Below are positions 34,195-43,808 of a stretch of 64,000 bases of DNA, one piece after another. Each line of letters begins with the position of its first letter. Position 1 is the first letter of the stretch. Position numbers and translations under genes: made by a program. This DNA is from Lotus japonicus (Eukaryota; Streptophyta; Magnoliopsida; Fabales; Fabaceae), in contig NC_080044.1 of the NCBI RefSeq assembly GCF_012489685.1, positions 25,772,369 to 25,836,368 of the forward strand, given 5' to 3'. Below the pieces are notes generated by a model. That model searched no databases, was not told where the DNA came from, and saw nothing but the letters and a program-made list of their open reading frames with translations.

Positions 34195-34888
34195 TCACTT
34201 GGGTTCTATTAAGGACACCAATCCTTTCAGACTAAGCAGGGTCTCTTCAGAGGGTCTGAAGGCTGATCTGGTTCTGACTGGTTCGTCTTTGTTGCCCAGA
34301 ATCAATTCCTTAGGATGAGCTGCAGTGATTTTTCTCTTCTTCAGAGTTTGTGAATCAGAGGGACCAGCTTCTTCTGGTTCATCTTCCTCTGGATCAACTT
34401 CCTCTGGAGCTTTGCCTTTGTCAGAAACACTTATACTTAAATCTGCAAATTTCTCAACTAGCTTTGACTGGTCAGAGTCAAGCTTATCGTCAAATCTAAC
34501 ATGAATAGATTCTTCAATTGTTTTAGCATCAGTATTATAGAATCTAAAACCTTTAGATCTCTTAGAGTAACCAAGTAATAGACATTTAGAAGACTTAGCA
34601 TCAAATTTATGCAATCTATCCTTAGTATTAAGAACATAACAAACACAACCAAAAGGATGAAAGTAAGAAATGTTGGGTTTTATGTTCTTCCACAATTCAT
34701 AGGGATTCTTATTCAGAATTGGTCTCACAGAGATTCTGTTCTGAATGTAACACGCTGTGTTTACTGCCTCTGCCCAAAAGTGCTTAGCCATGCCAGTTTC
34801 TTGGAGCATGGTTCTAGCCATCTCCTGAAGAGTTATGTGCAATTCCATAGGAATCAAACAGACTCTCAAACTTATCATTCTCAAACTC
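34195..34888 (-). pseudogene. pol: C2 integrase C-terminal part and linker
   Basis: Reads [43 protein letters not shown] and the acidic Glu/Pro linker before RT. The catalytic core of integrase is missing. Compared with C1, two deletions remove most of the sequence between the zinc-binding domain and this point, and a short repeat around IAHD marks the edges. Confidence 0.85.
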
Positions 34889-35464
34889 TCAATCATGTGC
34901 AATTCCTTTCTGACATGCTTCACAAAGAGCATCTGAAGCGAACTTCAGAGTGGGTAAGCCCCTGACAAGGTTTAGCTTGCTCAGCTGAGAAATCTTTCTC
35001 ATACTGGCATGCCCTAACCGTCTATGCCATACCCATTGCTCTTCATTAACAGACAGAAGGCACTTCACATTCTGAGCCTCTAACTCAGATAATCTGATCT
35101 TATAAATGTTGTTCTTCCTCTTGCTGTTAAATAGAACAGAGCCATCGATCTGACTTACAGCCCGACAGGACTTTTGATTAAAGATAACATCATAACCCTT
35201 GTCAGCTAATTGACTTATAGACAATAAGTTATGAGTTAAGCCGTCTACCAATAAAACATTGTCAATGCATGGACTATTATCTACACAAATAGTACCAGTA
35301 CCAACAATTTTACCCTTTTCGTTGCCACCAAAGCCAACTTCACCTCCAGGCTTAAGTTTTAGCTCTTGGAACATACGCCTTTCTCCCGTCATGTGACGCG
35401 AGCATCCACTGTCTAGATACCATGACTGGTGTTTCAGTGGAGCTATCAAGGATATCTGCAACAT
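34889..35464 (-). pseudogene. pol: C2 protease and integrase zinc-binding domain
   Basis: Begins in the overlap with gag and is in the +1 frame relative to it. Contains the aspartic protease motif YLDSGCSRHMTG, NVLLVDGLTHNLLSISQL, and the HHCC integrase N-terminal domain (WHRRLGHASM ... CEACQKG). The frame stops directly after this, where the integrase core is deleted. Confidence 0.88.
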
Positions 35465-37154
35465 AGATAATCTTATCCTTAGGTACCCACTTTCTGGGTC
35501 CTCTCTTGTTAGTTACCCCAGAGGTTCTGATCACCTTGGGTTTCTCAACATGGTAATGTGAAGGAATTTTTGCATAATATTTAGACATGGAGAAGGATCC
35601 CTTTTTAAGAGGAGGTTTAGCAACTTCAGCAGGTAAAGGATCAGACAATATGGTACCAGAGGGAACAAAGCATTCATACAAAGATTTAGCTTTAGGCATA
35701 GAAGGCTCATTTCTAATTGGTTTAGAATAGCCAATGTCATGCATTCCATTTCTGCTCACGCCAAAGATCAATGAAGCCATCAAGCTTCTATCTACGCTTT
35801 TAGCCAGGAATCTTTGAAAAGATTTTTCATACTTAGATTCATGCTTACTATCAGAGGCATCGCAGGCAATAACTTCTTCTAACTTAGCAATTTGTTTCTT
35901 AAGCACAGAGTTAGAATTCACTAAAGCATGGTTATCATTTTTCAAATCAGAAATGATTTTCTCATGTTCAGAAGGAGTCTTAGGAACAGCAGATAAGTTC
36001 TTTTTCAGCTTCTTATGCTTAGACAATAAAGAGTTATACTTATCCATGATATCAGACAAAGCATGTTTCAGTTCAGAGGTTGAGAAAGAAGCGAATACCT
36101 CATTTTCATCGTCTGAGTTGGGATCTCCTTCTGATTCTGAGTCAGAGTCAACAGTATCCTTTGACTCTGCTCCTTTGTCTTTGACAATGGCCATGAGTCC
36201 TTGGACTTCACCATCAGAGTCAACATCCTCTGACTCTGATTCATCAAAAGTCACCATCAGACTTTTCTTGGTCTTGAAGTGCTTCTTTGGCCTCTTGTCC
36301 TTCTTTAATTTTGGAAAATCACTTTTGTAGTGCCCTGATTCTTTGCACTCACGGTTGAGTCTTTTAGAGATCAGAGTCAGCTCATCTTCATCAGAATCTT
36401 CTAATGCTTCTTCAAATTCTTCTGCTTCAGCTTGAAGAGCTTTTGACTTCTCTGCTTTAGCCTTCTCAGATTTGGATTTTAAGGCTATTGACTTCTTCCT
36501 CAGATCTTGCATCTCTGAGCGCTTCAGCTCATGACACTTCAGTATGCTGATGAGTTCTTCTAAACTCATACGCTCAACATCTCTTGTGAGCTCTATTGAA
36601 GTCACCAAGGGCATCCAGCTTTCAGGAAGACTTCTGATGACCCTTATGACATGATCTTTTGTTGTGTAGCTCTTGTTGAGAGGTCGTATTCCAGCTACAA
36701 GCAACTGAAATCTGGAGAACATTTCTTCAATGGACTCGTTTGGCTCCATGATGAAGGATTCATACTTTTGGATCAAAGACAATGCCTTTGATTCTTTGAC
36801 TTTCTTGTTTCCTTCATGAGACATCTTCAGGGATTCAAAGATGCCTTTTGCATACTCACGATCTGTAATCTTCTGGTACTCTTCATAAGAAATAGCACTT
36901 AGAAGAATTGCTCTAGCTTTGTGATGTTGTGAGTAAAGCTTCTTTTGATCTGCAGTCATCTCTGACCTTGGGATATTCTTGCCTTCTTCATCAGTTGGAC
37001 GCTCATAGCCATCCACAATAATATCCCAGAGATCTGCATCAAAACCCAGAAAGAAACTTTCAAGTCTATCTTTCCAATATTCGAACCTTTGACCGTCGAA
37101 CATGGGAGGCTTTGCATTGTAACCATCTTTTTGAGTTTCACTAGTGGTAGCCAT
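35352..37154 (-). pseudogene. gag: C2 gag, zinc knuckle lost
   Basis: An uninterrupted 600-residue frame from MATTSETQKDGYNAKPPM, matching the copia gag (UBN2/gag_polypeptide) domain in its first 200 residues, then acidic Ser/Asp/Glu-rich stretches and a coiled coil. Compared with C1 a deletion at about 36350 removes some 34 codons, including the first Cys pair of the CCHC knuckle. A Cys-to-Phe change removes the last one. The protein is therefore still long but probably unable to bind RNA through the knuckle. It overlaps the protease frame at its 3' end. Confidence 0.85.
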
Positions 37155-37212
37155 TGTTTTTCACACCGGCCCGAATCACTGAACACTGTTAGGTGTGGTA
37201 ATCAGAACTTGC

Positions 37213-37224
37213 GCTCTGATACCA
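37213..37224 (-). other. Primer binding site of C2
   Basis: Minus-strand TGGTATCAGAGC, matching initiator tRNA-Met, two bases inside the LTR edge at 37227. Confidence 0.93.
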
Positions 37225-37226
37225 AT

Positions 37227-38249
37227 TGAAGGTATGAAAATCGGTAGAAAGGGGGGGTTTGAATAACGTTTTCAAGATAAAACTTCCACCTTAAAGATTT
37301 TGAACAAATCTTTCGAGAACTAAGTGCTTAAAATAAGAGATAGAAAAGCACACAAGGATTTTTATCCTGGTTCACTTGATAAATCCCTCAAGCTAATCCA
37401 GTCCACCCGTTAAGGTGATTTCTTCCTTCTTAGAATGAAGGCAATCCACTAATCAGGTAAGTGTTACAACTGCACTTGAAACCTACAAGTGACTAACAAT
37501 TACACTGACTTAGCTCACACTAAGATTCACTCTCTTAGTCTTCTCTAGGATCCGATCAACCTTGATCTCCTAAAGGTAACTAAACAATTGTTTAAGAAAG
37601 AATGTTTACAAGGGATTTGCTTCTGAAAAGCTAATAGTAAACACAATGAATTCAGATGAAAGAATGCTTAGAAGGTTTTTGAATATAGCTTGCGCGTGTG
37701 TAATTCTTCCAACCGCATCTTTCAATCTTCAGCCTCTATTTATACTCCAAGGATTAGGGTTTGAACGCCGCATGGAAATGCTACCGTTGGAGGGCAGTTC
37801 TGGAAATTCCAGCTTCTGCTGTGGCTGAGAATGTTAGGTAGGTCGTCAGGATAGTACATTTGCTTTTGTACTTGGATAGTGACTTGACCTTTAAACCTAG
37901 GAGACTTCTGATCAGGGGAATGCTTCATGTTGGAACTTGTGAAGCCGGTTGATCAGAGTCAGAGGGAAAGCACAGATCCTCTAACCGTTGTATCTTCTGA
38001 TTCTGAACTCAGAGGGAAGTACACGGTCTTCAGAGTCATCTTGCTTCTGGACATCAGAGTTTCCACTTTTCAGCTTCTGGATCTTCAGAGTCTTCTACAC
38101 CATCAGAACATCTGAACCTTCAGAGTTTCTTGGTTGTCAGAACTTCTGGATCTTCAGAACTTCAAGTGACTGAGTCCATATCAGAGCTTGTGTGACTTCA
38201 GATCTTCTGAAGCATTTCAACTGTTCAGAGTGAACATAGATGTTGCGAA
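37227..38249 (-). mobile_element. Element C2 5' LTR, main segment
   Basis: From TGAAGGTATG (LTR 3' edge in coding sense) to GCGAA, where C1 is inserted. The remaining 185 bp lie at 49286-49470. A minus-strand TATAAATAG motif sits at 37744-37736 and the U5 hairpin at 37293-37313. It is very similar to the 3' LTR at 22828. Confidence 0.92.
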
Positions 38250-38423
38250 TGTAAGATCAAGTTTTGATCTAGTAGTACAACTCTATGTTTTGATGATTAC
38301 AAGTTAACCTTTTGATATGAACAATTGTGGTACTCTAAGATTTGTCAAAATCTTTAAGGTGGAAGTTTTGTTCTGAAAACGTTATTCAAACCCCCCCCCT
38401 TTCTACCGTTTTTCATACCTTCA
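38250..38423 (+). mobile_element. C1 5' LTR, internally deleted
   Basis: Only 174 bp. The first 88 or so and last 85 or so bases match the two ends of the 1214-bp 3' LTR, and about 1.04 kb between them, including the TATA motif, is gone. The right breakpoint falls at the first arm of the U5 hairpin. Without this promoter the element could not start its full-length transcript normally. Confidence 0.93.
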
Positions 38424-38425
38424 AT

Positions 38426-38437
38426 TGGTATCAGAGC
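38426..38437 (+). other. Primer binding site of C1
   Basis: TGGTATCAGAGC, complementary to initiator tRNA-Met, two bases after the LTR edge. Confidence 0.95.
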
Positions 38438-38495
38438 GCAAGTTCTGATTACCACACCTAACAGTGTTCAGTGATCCGGGCCGGTGTGAAAAACA

Positions 38496-40400
38496 ATGGC
38501 TGCCACCACCAGTGAAACTCAAAGAGATGGTTACAACGCAAAGCCTCCTATGTTCGATGGTCAAAGGTTCGAATATTGGAAAGATAGACTGGAAAGTTTC
38601 TTTCTGGGTTTCGATGCAGATCTCTGGGATATTATTGTGGATGGCTATGAGCGTCCAGTTGATGCAGATGGCAAGAAGATCCCAAGGTCAGAGATGACTG
38701 CAGATCAAAAGAAGCTGTACTCACAACATCACAAAGCAAGAGCAATTCTTCTAAGTGCTATTTCCTATGAGGAGTACCAGAAGATTACAGATCGTGAGTT
38801 TGCTAAAGGCATTTTTGAATCTCTGAAGATGTCTCATGAAGGAAACAAGAAAGTCAAAGAATCAAAGGCATTGTCTTTGATCCAAAAGTATGAATCCTTC
38901 ATCATGGAGCCAAATGAGTCCATTGAAGAAATGTTCTCCAGATTTCAATTGCTTGTAGCTGGCATACGACCTCTCAACAAGAGCTACACAACAAAAGATC
39001 ATGTCATAAGGGTCATCAGGTGTCTTCCTGAAAGTTGGATGCCTTTGGTGACTTCAATAGAGCTCACGAGAGACGTTGAGAATATGAGTTTAGAAGAACT
39101 CATCAGCATTTTGAAATGCCATGAGCTGAAACGCTCAGAGATGCAAGATCTGAGGAAAAAGTCCATAGCCTTGAAATCCAAATCTGAAAAGGCTAAGGTT
39201 GAGAAGTCAAAGGCTCTTCAAGCTGAAGAAGAAGAATCTGAAGAAGCATCAGAAGATTCTGATGAAGATGAGCTGACTCTGATCTCCAAGAGACTCAACC
39301 GCATCTGGAAGCACAGGCAGAGCAAGTTCAAAGGCTCTGGAAAGGCAAAAGGAAAGTATGAGTCCTCAGGCCAGAAGAAGTCTTCAATCAAGGAAGTCAC
39401 ATGTTTTGAGTGCAAAGAATCTGGGCACTACAAAAGTGATTGTCCAAAGTTGAAGAAAGACAAGAAGCCAAAGAAGCACTTCAAGACGAAGAAGAGTCTG
39501 ATGGTGACATTTGATGAATCAGAGTCAGAGGATGTTGACTCTGATGGTGAAGTCCAAGGACTCATGGCAATTGTCAAAGACAAGGAAGCAGAGTCAAAGG
39601 AAGCTGTTGACTCTGACTCAGAATCAGAAGGAGATCCTAACTCAGACGATGAAAATGAGGTATTTGCTTCTTTCTCTACCTCTGAACTGAAACATGCTTT
39701 GTCTGATATCATGGATAAGTATAACTCTTTATTGTCTAAGCATAAAAAGTTGAAAAAGAACTTATCTGCTGTTTCCAAGACTCCTTCTGAACATGAGAAA
39801 ATTATTTCTGATTTGAAAAATGAAAATCATGCTTTGGTAAATTCTAACTCTGTGCTTAAGAACCAGATTGCTAAGTTAGAAGAAATTGTTGCCTGTCTTG
39901 CCTCTGATTGTAGAAATGAATCTAAGTATGAAAAGTCTTTTCAAAGATTCCTAGCTAAAAGCGTGGATAGAAGCTTAATGGCTTCAATGATCTATGGCGT
40001 AAGCAGAAATGGAATGCATGGCATTGGCTATTCTAAACCAATTAGAAATGAGCCTTCTGTGTCTAAAGCTAAATCCTTGTATGAATGCTTTGTTCCCTCT
40101 GGTACCATATTGCCTGATCCTGTACCTGCTAAAATTGCTAAAAACCCTCTTAAAAAGGGATCTTTCTCTATGACTAAATATCATGCAAATATTCCTTTAA
40201 AATATTATGTTGAGACACCCAAGGTGATCAGAACCTCTGGGGTAACTAACAAAAGAGGACCCAGAAAGTGGGTACCTAAGGACAAGATTATCTATGTTGC
40301 AGATATCCTTGATAGCTCCACTGAAACACCAATCATGGTATCTGGACAGTGGATGCTCGCGTCACATGACGGGAGAAAAGCGTATGTTCCGAGAGCTTAA
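38496..40400 (+). CDS. gag: C1 gag polyprotein (634 aa)
   Basis: Open from ATG 38496, 59 bp after the primer site, to a stop at 40400. Residues about 25-215 match the copia gag domain (FEYWKDRLESFF, ARAILLSAIS, FSRFQLLVAGI, SLEELISILK). Acidic low-complexity follows. A CCHC zinc knuckle, CFECKESGHYKSDC, begins near residue 303 (nt 39402). Two further acidic Ser-rich tracts and a coiled-coil region around 410-470 precede the C-terminal part. Forms the particle shell and packages RNA. The last 155 nt overlap pol, which lies in the +1 frame; the WVPKDK tail is shared with E. Confidence 0.92.
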   Translation: MAATTSETQRDGYNAKPPMFDGQRFEYWKDRLESFFLGFDADLWDIIVDGYERPVDADGKKIPRSEMTADQKKLYSQHHKARAILLSAISYEEYQKITDREFAKGIFESLKMSHEGNKKVKESKALSLIQKYESFIMEPNESIEEMFSRFQLLVAGIRPLNKSYTTKDHVIRVIRCLPESWMPLVTSIELTRDVENMSLEELISILKCHELKRSEMQDLRKKSIALKSKSEKAKVEKSKALQAEEEESEEASEDSDEDELTLISKRLNRIWKHRQSKFKGSGKAKGKYESSGQKKSSIKEVTCFECKESGHYKSDCPKLKKDKKPKKHFKTKKSLMVTFDESESEDVDSDGEVQGLMAIVKDKEAESKEAVDSDSESEGDPNSDDENEVFASFSTSELKHALSDIMDKYNSLLSKHKKLKKNLSAVSKTPSEHEKIISDLKNENHALVNSNSVLKNQIAKLEEIVACLASDCRNESKYEKSFQRFLAKSVDRSLMASMIYGVSRNGMHGIGYSKPIRNEPSVSKAKSLYECFVPSGTILPDPVPAKIAKNPLKKGSFSMTKYHANIPLKYYVETPKVIRTSGVTNKRGPRKWVPKDKIIYVADILDSSTETPIMVSGQWMLASHDGRKAYVPRA

Positions 40401-41361
40401 ACTTAAGCCTGGAGGCGAAGTTGGCTTCGGAGGAAATGAAAAGGGTAAAATTGTTGGTACTGGTACTATTTGTGTAGATAGTAGTCCATGCATTGATAAT
40501 GTTTTATTGGTAGACGGCTTAACACATAACTTATTGTCTATAAGTCAATTAGCTGACAAGGGTTATGATGTTATATTCAATCAAAAGTCCTGCCGGGCTG
40601 TAAGTCAGATCGATGGCTCTGTTCTGTTTAACAGCAAGAGGAAGAACAACATTTATAAGATCAGATTATCTGAGTTGGAGGCTCAGAATGTGAAGTGCCT
40701 TCTGTCTGTTGATGAAGAGCAGTGGGTATGGCATAGACGGTTAGGGCATGCCAGTATGAGAAAGATTTCTCAGCTGAGCAAGCTAAATCTTGTCAGGGGC
40801 TTACCCAATCTGAAGTTCGCTTCAGACGCTCTTTGTGAAGCATGTCAGAAAGGCAAATTCACAAAAGTCCCTTTCAAGGCAAAGAATGTTGTCTCAACCT
40901 CAAGGCCGTTGGAACTTCTGCATATAGACCTTTTTGGACCAGTGAAAACTGAGTCTATAGGTGGCAAGAGATATGGGATGGTTATCGTTGATGACTATAG
41001 CCGCTGGACATGGGTAAAGTTTCTAACCCGCAAGGATGAGTCTCATGCTGTGTTCTCTACCTTCATTGCTCAAGTGCAAAACGAGAAGGCTTGTAGGATT
41101 GTGCGTGTCAGAAGTGACCATGGTGGAGAGTTTGAGAATGACAAGTTTGAGAGACTGTTTGATTCCTATGGAATTGCACATGATTTCTCTTGTCCCAGAA
41201 CTCCTCAACAAAATGGTGTTGTTGAGAGGAAGAACAGAACTCTTCAGGAGATGGCTAGAACCATGCTCCAAGAAACTGGCATGGCTAAGCACTTTTGGGC
41301 AGAGGCAGTAAATACAGCATGTTACATTCAGAACAGAATCTCTGAGACCAATTCTGAATAA
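40294..41361 (+). pseudogene. pol: C1 protease and integrase core (pol, first part)
   Basis: The frame opens after a TAA at 40243-40245, so the overlap with gag is 40246-40400. The protease motif YLDSGCSRHMTG has its Asp at 40345. Next come the integrase HHCC domain (WHRRLGHASM, CEACQKGK) and the rve core with its catalytic triad visible as HIDLFG (Asp at 40927), VRSDHGG (Asp at 41116) and GVVERKN (Glu at 41224). A 2-bp deletion near 41343 shifts the frame, and it ends at 41361. Everything needed for integration chemistry is present up to that point. Expression would need a +1 shift from gag. Confidence 0.9.
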
Positions 41362-42517
41362 GACTCCTTATGAATTGTGGAAGAACATAAAACCCAACAT
41401 TTCTTATTTTCATCCTTTTGGCTGTGTTTGTTATGTTCTCAATACTAAGGATAGATTGCATAAATTTGATGCTAAGTCTTCTAAGTGTCTATTACTTGGT
41501 TATTCTGATAGATCTAAAGGTTTTAGATTTTATAATACTGATGCTAAGACTATTGAAGAATCTATTCATGTTAGATTTGATGATAAGCTTGACTCTGACC
41601 AGTCAAAGCTAGTTGAAAAGTTTGCTGATTTAAGCATTAATGTTTCTGACAAAGGCAAAGCTCCAGAGGAAGTTGAGCCAGAGGAAGATGAACCAGAGGA
41701 AGAAGCTGGTCCCTCTAACTCACAAACTCTGAAGAAGAGCAGAATCACTGCAGCTCACCCTAAGGAATTGATTCTGGGCAACAAAGATGAACCAGTCAGA
41801 ACCAGATCTGCCTTCAGACCCTCTGAAGAGACCTTGCTGAGTCTGAAAGGATTGGTGTCCTTAATTGAACCCAAGTCCATAGATGAAGCTCTTCAGGACA
41901 AGGATTGGATTCTGGCCATGGAAGAAGAATTAAATCAATTCTCCAAGAACGATGTTTGGAGCTTAGTGAAGAAGCCTGAGAATGTCCATGTTATTGGAAC
42001 GAAATGGGTATTCAGAAACAAGCTAAATGAGAAAGGAGATGTAGTCAGAAACAAGGCAAGGCTAGTTGCTCAAGGCTACAACCAGCAGGAAGGAATAGAC
42101 AACACTGAAACATTTGCTCCGGTAGCAAGACTGGAGGCAATCAGACTGTTGATCTCCTTCTCAGTAAATCACAACATAGTTCTACATCAGATGGACGTAA
42201 AGAGTGCCTTCCTAAATGGTTATATCTCAGAGGAAGTCTATGTTCATCAACCCCCAGGTTTTGAAGATGAAAAGAAACCAGACCATGTGTTCAAATTGAA
42301 GAAATCACTCTACGGTCTGAAGCAAGCTCCCAGAGCATGGTATGAGAGACTTAGCTCATTCCTTTTGGAGAATAAGTTTGTAAGGGGTAAAGTAGATACA
42401 ACTCTTTTTTGCAAGACTTATAAAGATGATATCTTAATTGTGCAAATTTATGTTGATGACATTATATTTGGTTCTGCTAATCAATCTCTATGCAAAGAAT
42501 TTTCTGAGATGATGTAG
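41346..42517 (+). pseudogene. pol: C1 integrase C-terminal part and reverse transcriptase
   Basis: Continues after the 2-bp deletion: [20 protein letters not shown], an acidic linker with repeated Pro-Glu-Glu, then the RVT_2 domain ([47 protein letters not shown] at 42449-42460). Ends at a TAG (42515-42517) where the relatives have CAG, a single C-to-T change. The RT core is intact apart from this stop. Confidence 0.9.
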
Positions 42518-43540
42518 GCTGAATTTGAGATGAGTATGATGGGAGAATTAAAGTACTTTCTGGGAATACAAGTTGATCAAACACCAGAAGGAACATATAT
42601 CCATCAGAGCAAGTACACTAAAGAACTTCTGAAGAAGTTCAATATGCTGGAATCTACAGTGGCCAAGACTCCAATGCATCCTACATGCATTTTGGAGAAA
42701 GAAGATAAAAGTGGTAAAGTATGTCAGAAGCTCTATCGTGGAATGATAGGTTCACTTCTATACTTAACTGCATCTAGGCCAGACATATTATTTAGTGTTC
42801 ACTTATGTGCTCGTTTCCAATCAGATCCAAGGGAAACCCACTTAACTGCTGCTAAGAGGATCCTAAGGTATCTGAAAGGCACCACTAACCTTGGCTTGAT
42901 GTATAAGAAAACATCAGAGTATAAGCTTTCAGGTTATTGTGATGCTGATTATGCTGGAGATAGAACAGAGAGAAAAAGTACTTCTGGAAATTGTCAATTT
43001 CTGGGAAGCAATCTAGTCTCATGGGCAAGTAAGAGGCAATCAACCATTGCACTATCAACTGCAGAGGCAGAATATATCTCAGCAGCAATATGCAGCACTC
43101 AGATGCTCTGGATGAAACATCAGCTGGAGGATTATCAGATCCTTGAGAGCAATATCCCAATCTATTGTGATAACACTGCTGCAATCTCATTGAGTAAGAA
43201 TCCTATCTTGCATTCAAGGGCAAAGCACATTGAGGTAAAGTATCACTTTATTAGAGATTATGTACAGAAGGGCGTACTTCTTCTGAAGTTTGTTGATACT
43301 GACCATCAATGGGCAGATATCTTTACAAAGCCCTTAGCAGATATCTTCACTTTTGTCCAGAGTGAAGATGGATCAGAACCTCTGACTATGATACTTCTTG
43401 ATCAGAAGATGTCTAGTCCAGAAGGTAACTCAATCAGAGTGTGTGTGCCCACTGGTACTGACTCTGAAGCTGAGACAACAACACGTGTGTCAGAATTTCT
43501 GATGCATAATTCCTTGTGCCCGTGTGACAGTCTGTTATGA
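42518..43540 (+). pseudogene. pol: C1 RT end and RNase H
   Basis: Continues in the same frame after the TAG. GELKYFLGIQVDQ, the connection, and copia RNase H with CDADYAGD, STAEAEYIS, YCDNTAAI and DIFTKPLAD. After DIFTKPLAD a small deletion relative to C2 removes the usual end, and the frame runs on through spacer for about 60 residues to 43540; that tail is probably not a real domain. Confidence 0.88.
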
Positions 43541-43644
43541 TTGCGTGTAGATATGCTTATCTCCTGTGTGTGATTGTGTATTTTACTGTTACTATCTATC
43601 TTTAATTTTCAACCGTTGATCTTAAAGTGCTTTTTGAATCAACA

Positions 43645-43808
43645 ACGGTTATTTGATAAAACCCACTATACACACACGTTCTCGTTCACTTCCGGTTTTC
43701 ACTCTCGCACTCTCTGCTTTTCAAAACCGCCTCTTTCTTGATTTCTCTCTCGATCTCTCTTCATCCTTCAAACTTCATCTTCTACCTCAAACCTTCAACC
43801 TCTTCAAA
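43645..43808 (+). promoter_or_regulatory. Possible promoter and CT-rich leader of the C1 env-position ORF
   Basis: CAACGGTTATTTG is followed by ACTATACACACACG at 43675-43688, then a strongly pyrimidine-rich leader up to the ATG at 43809. The same layout exists on the minus strand of C2 at 32370-32237. It suggests a separate transcript, but no transcription start can be proven here. Confidence 0.5.

Noticed and set aside
43653..43808. N-terminal extension of the env-position ORF as a signal peptide
   Set aside because: It is poorly conserved with C2, is translated from a CT-rich leader, and the conserved start MVRQT lies downstream.
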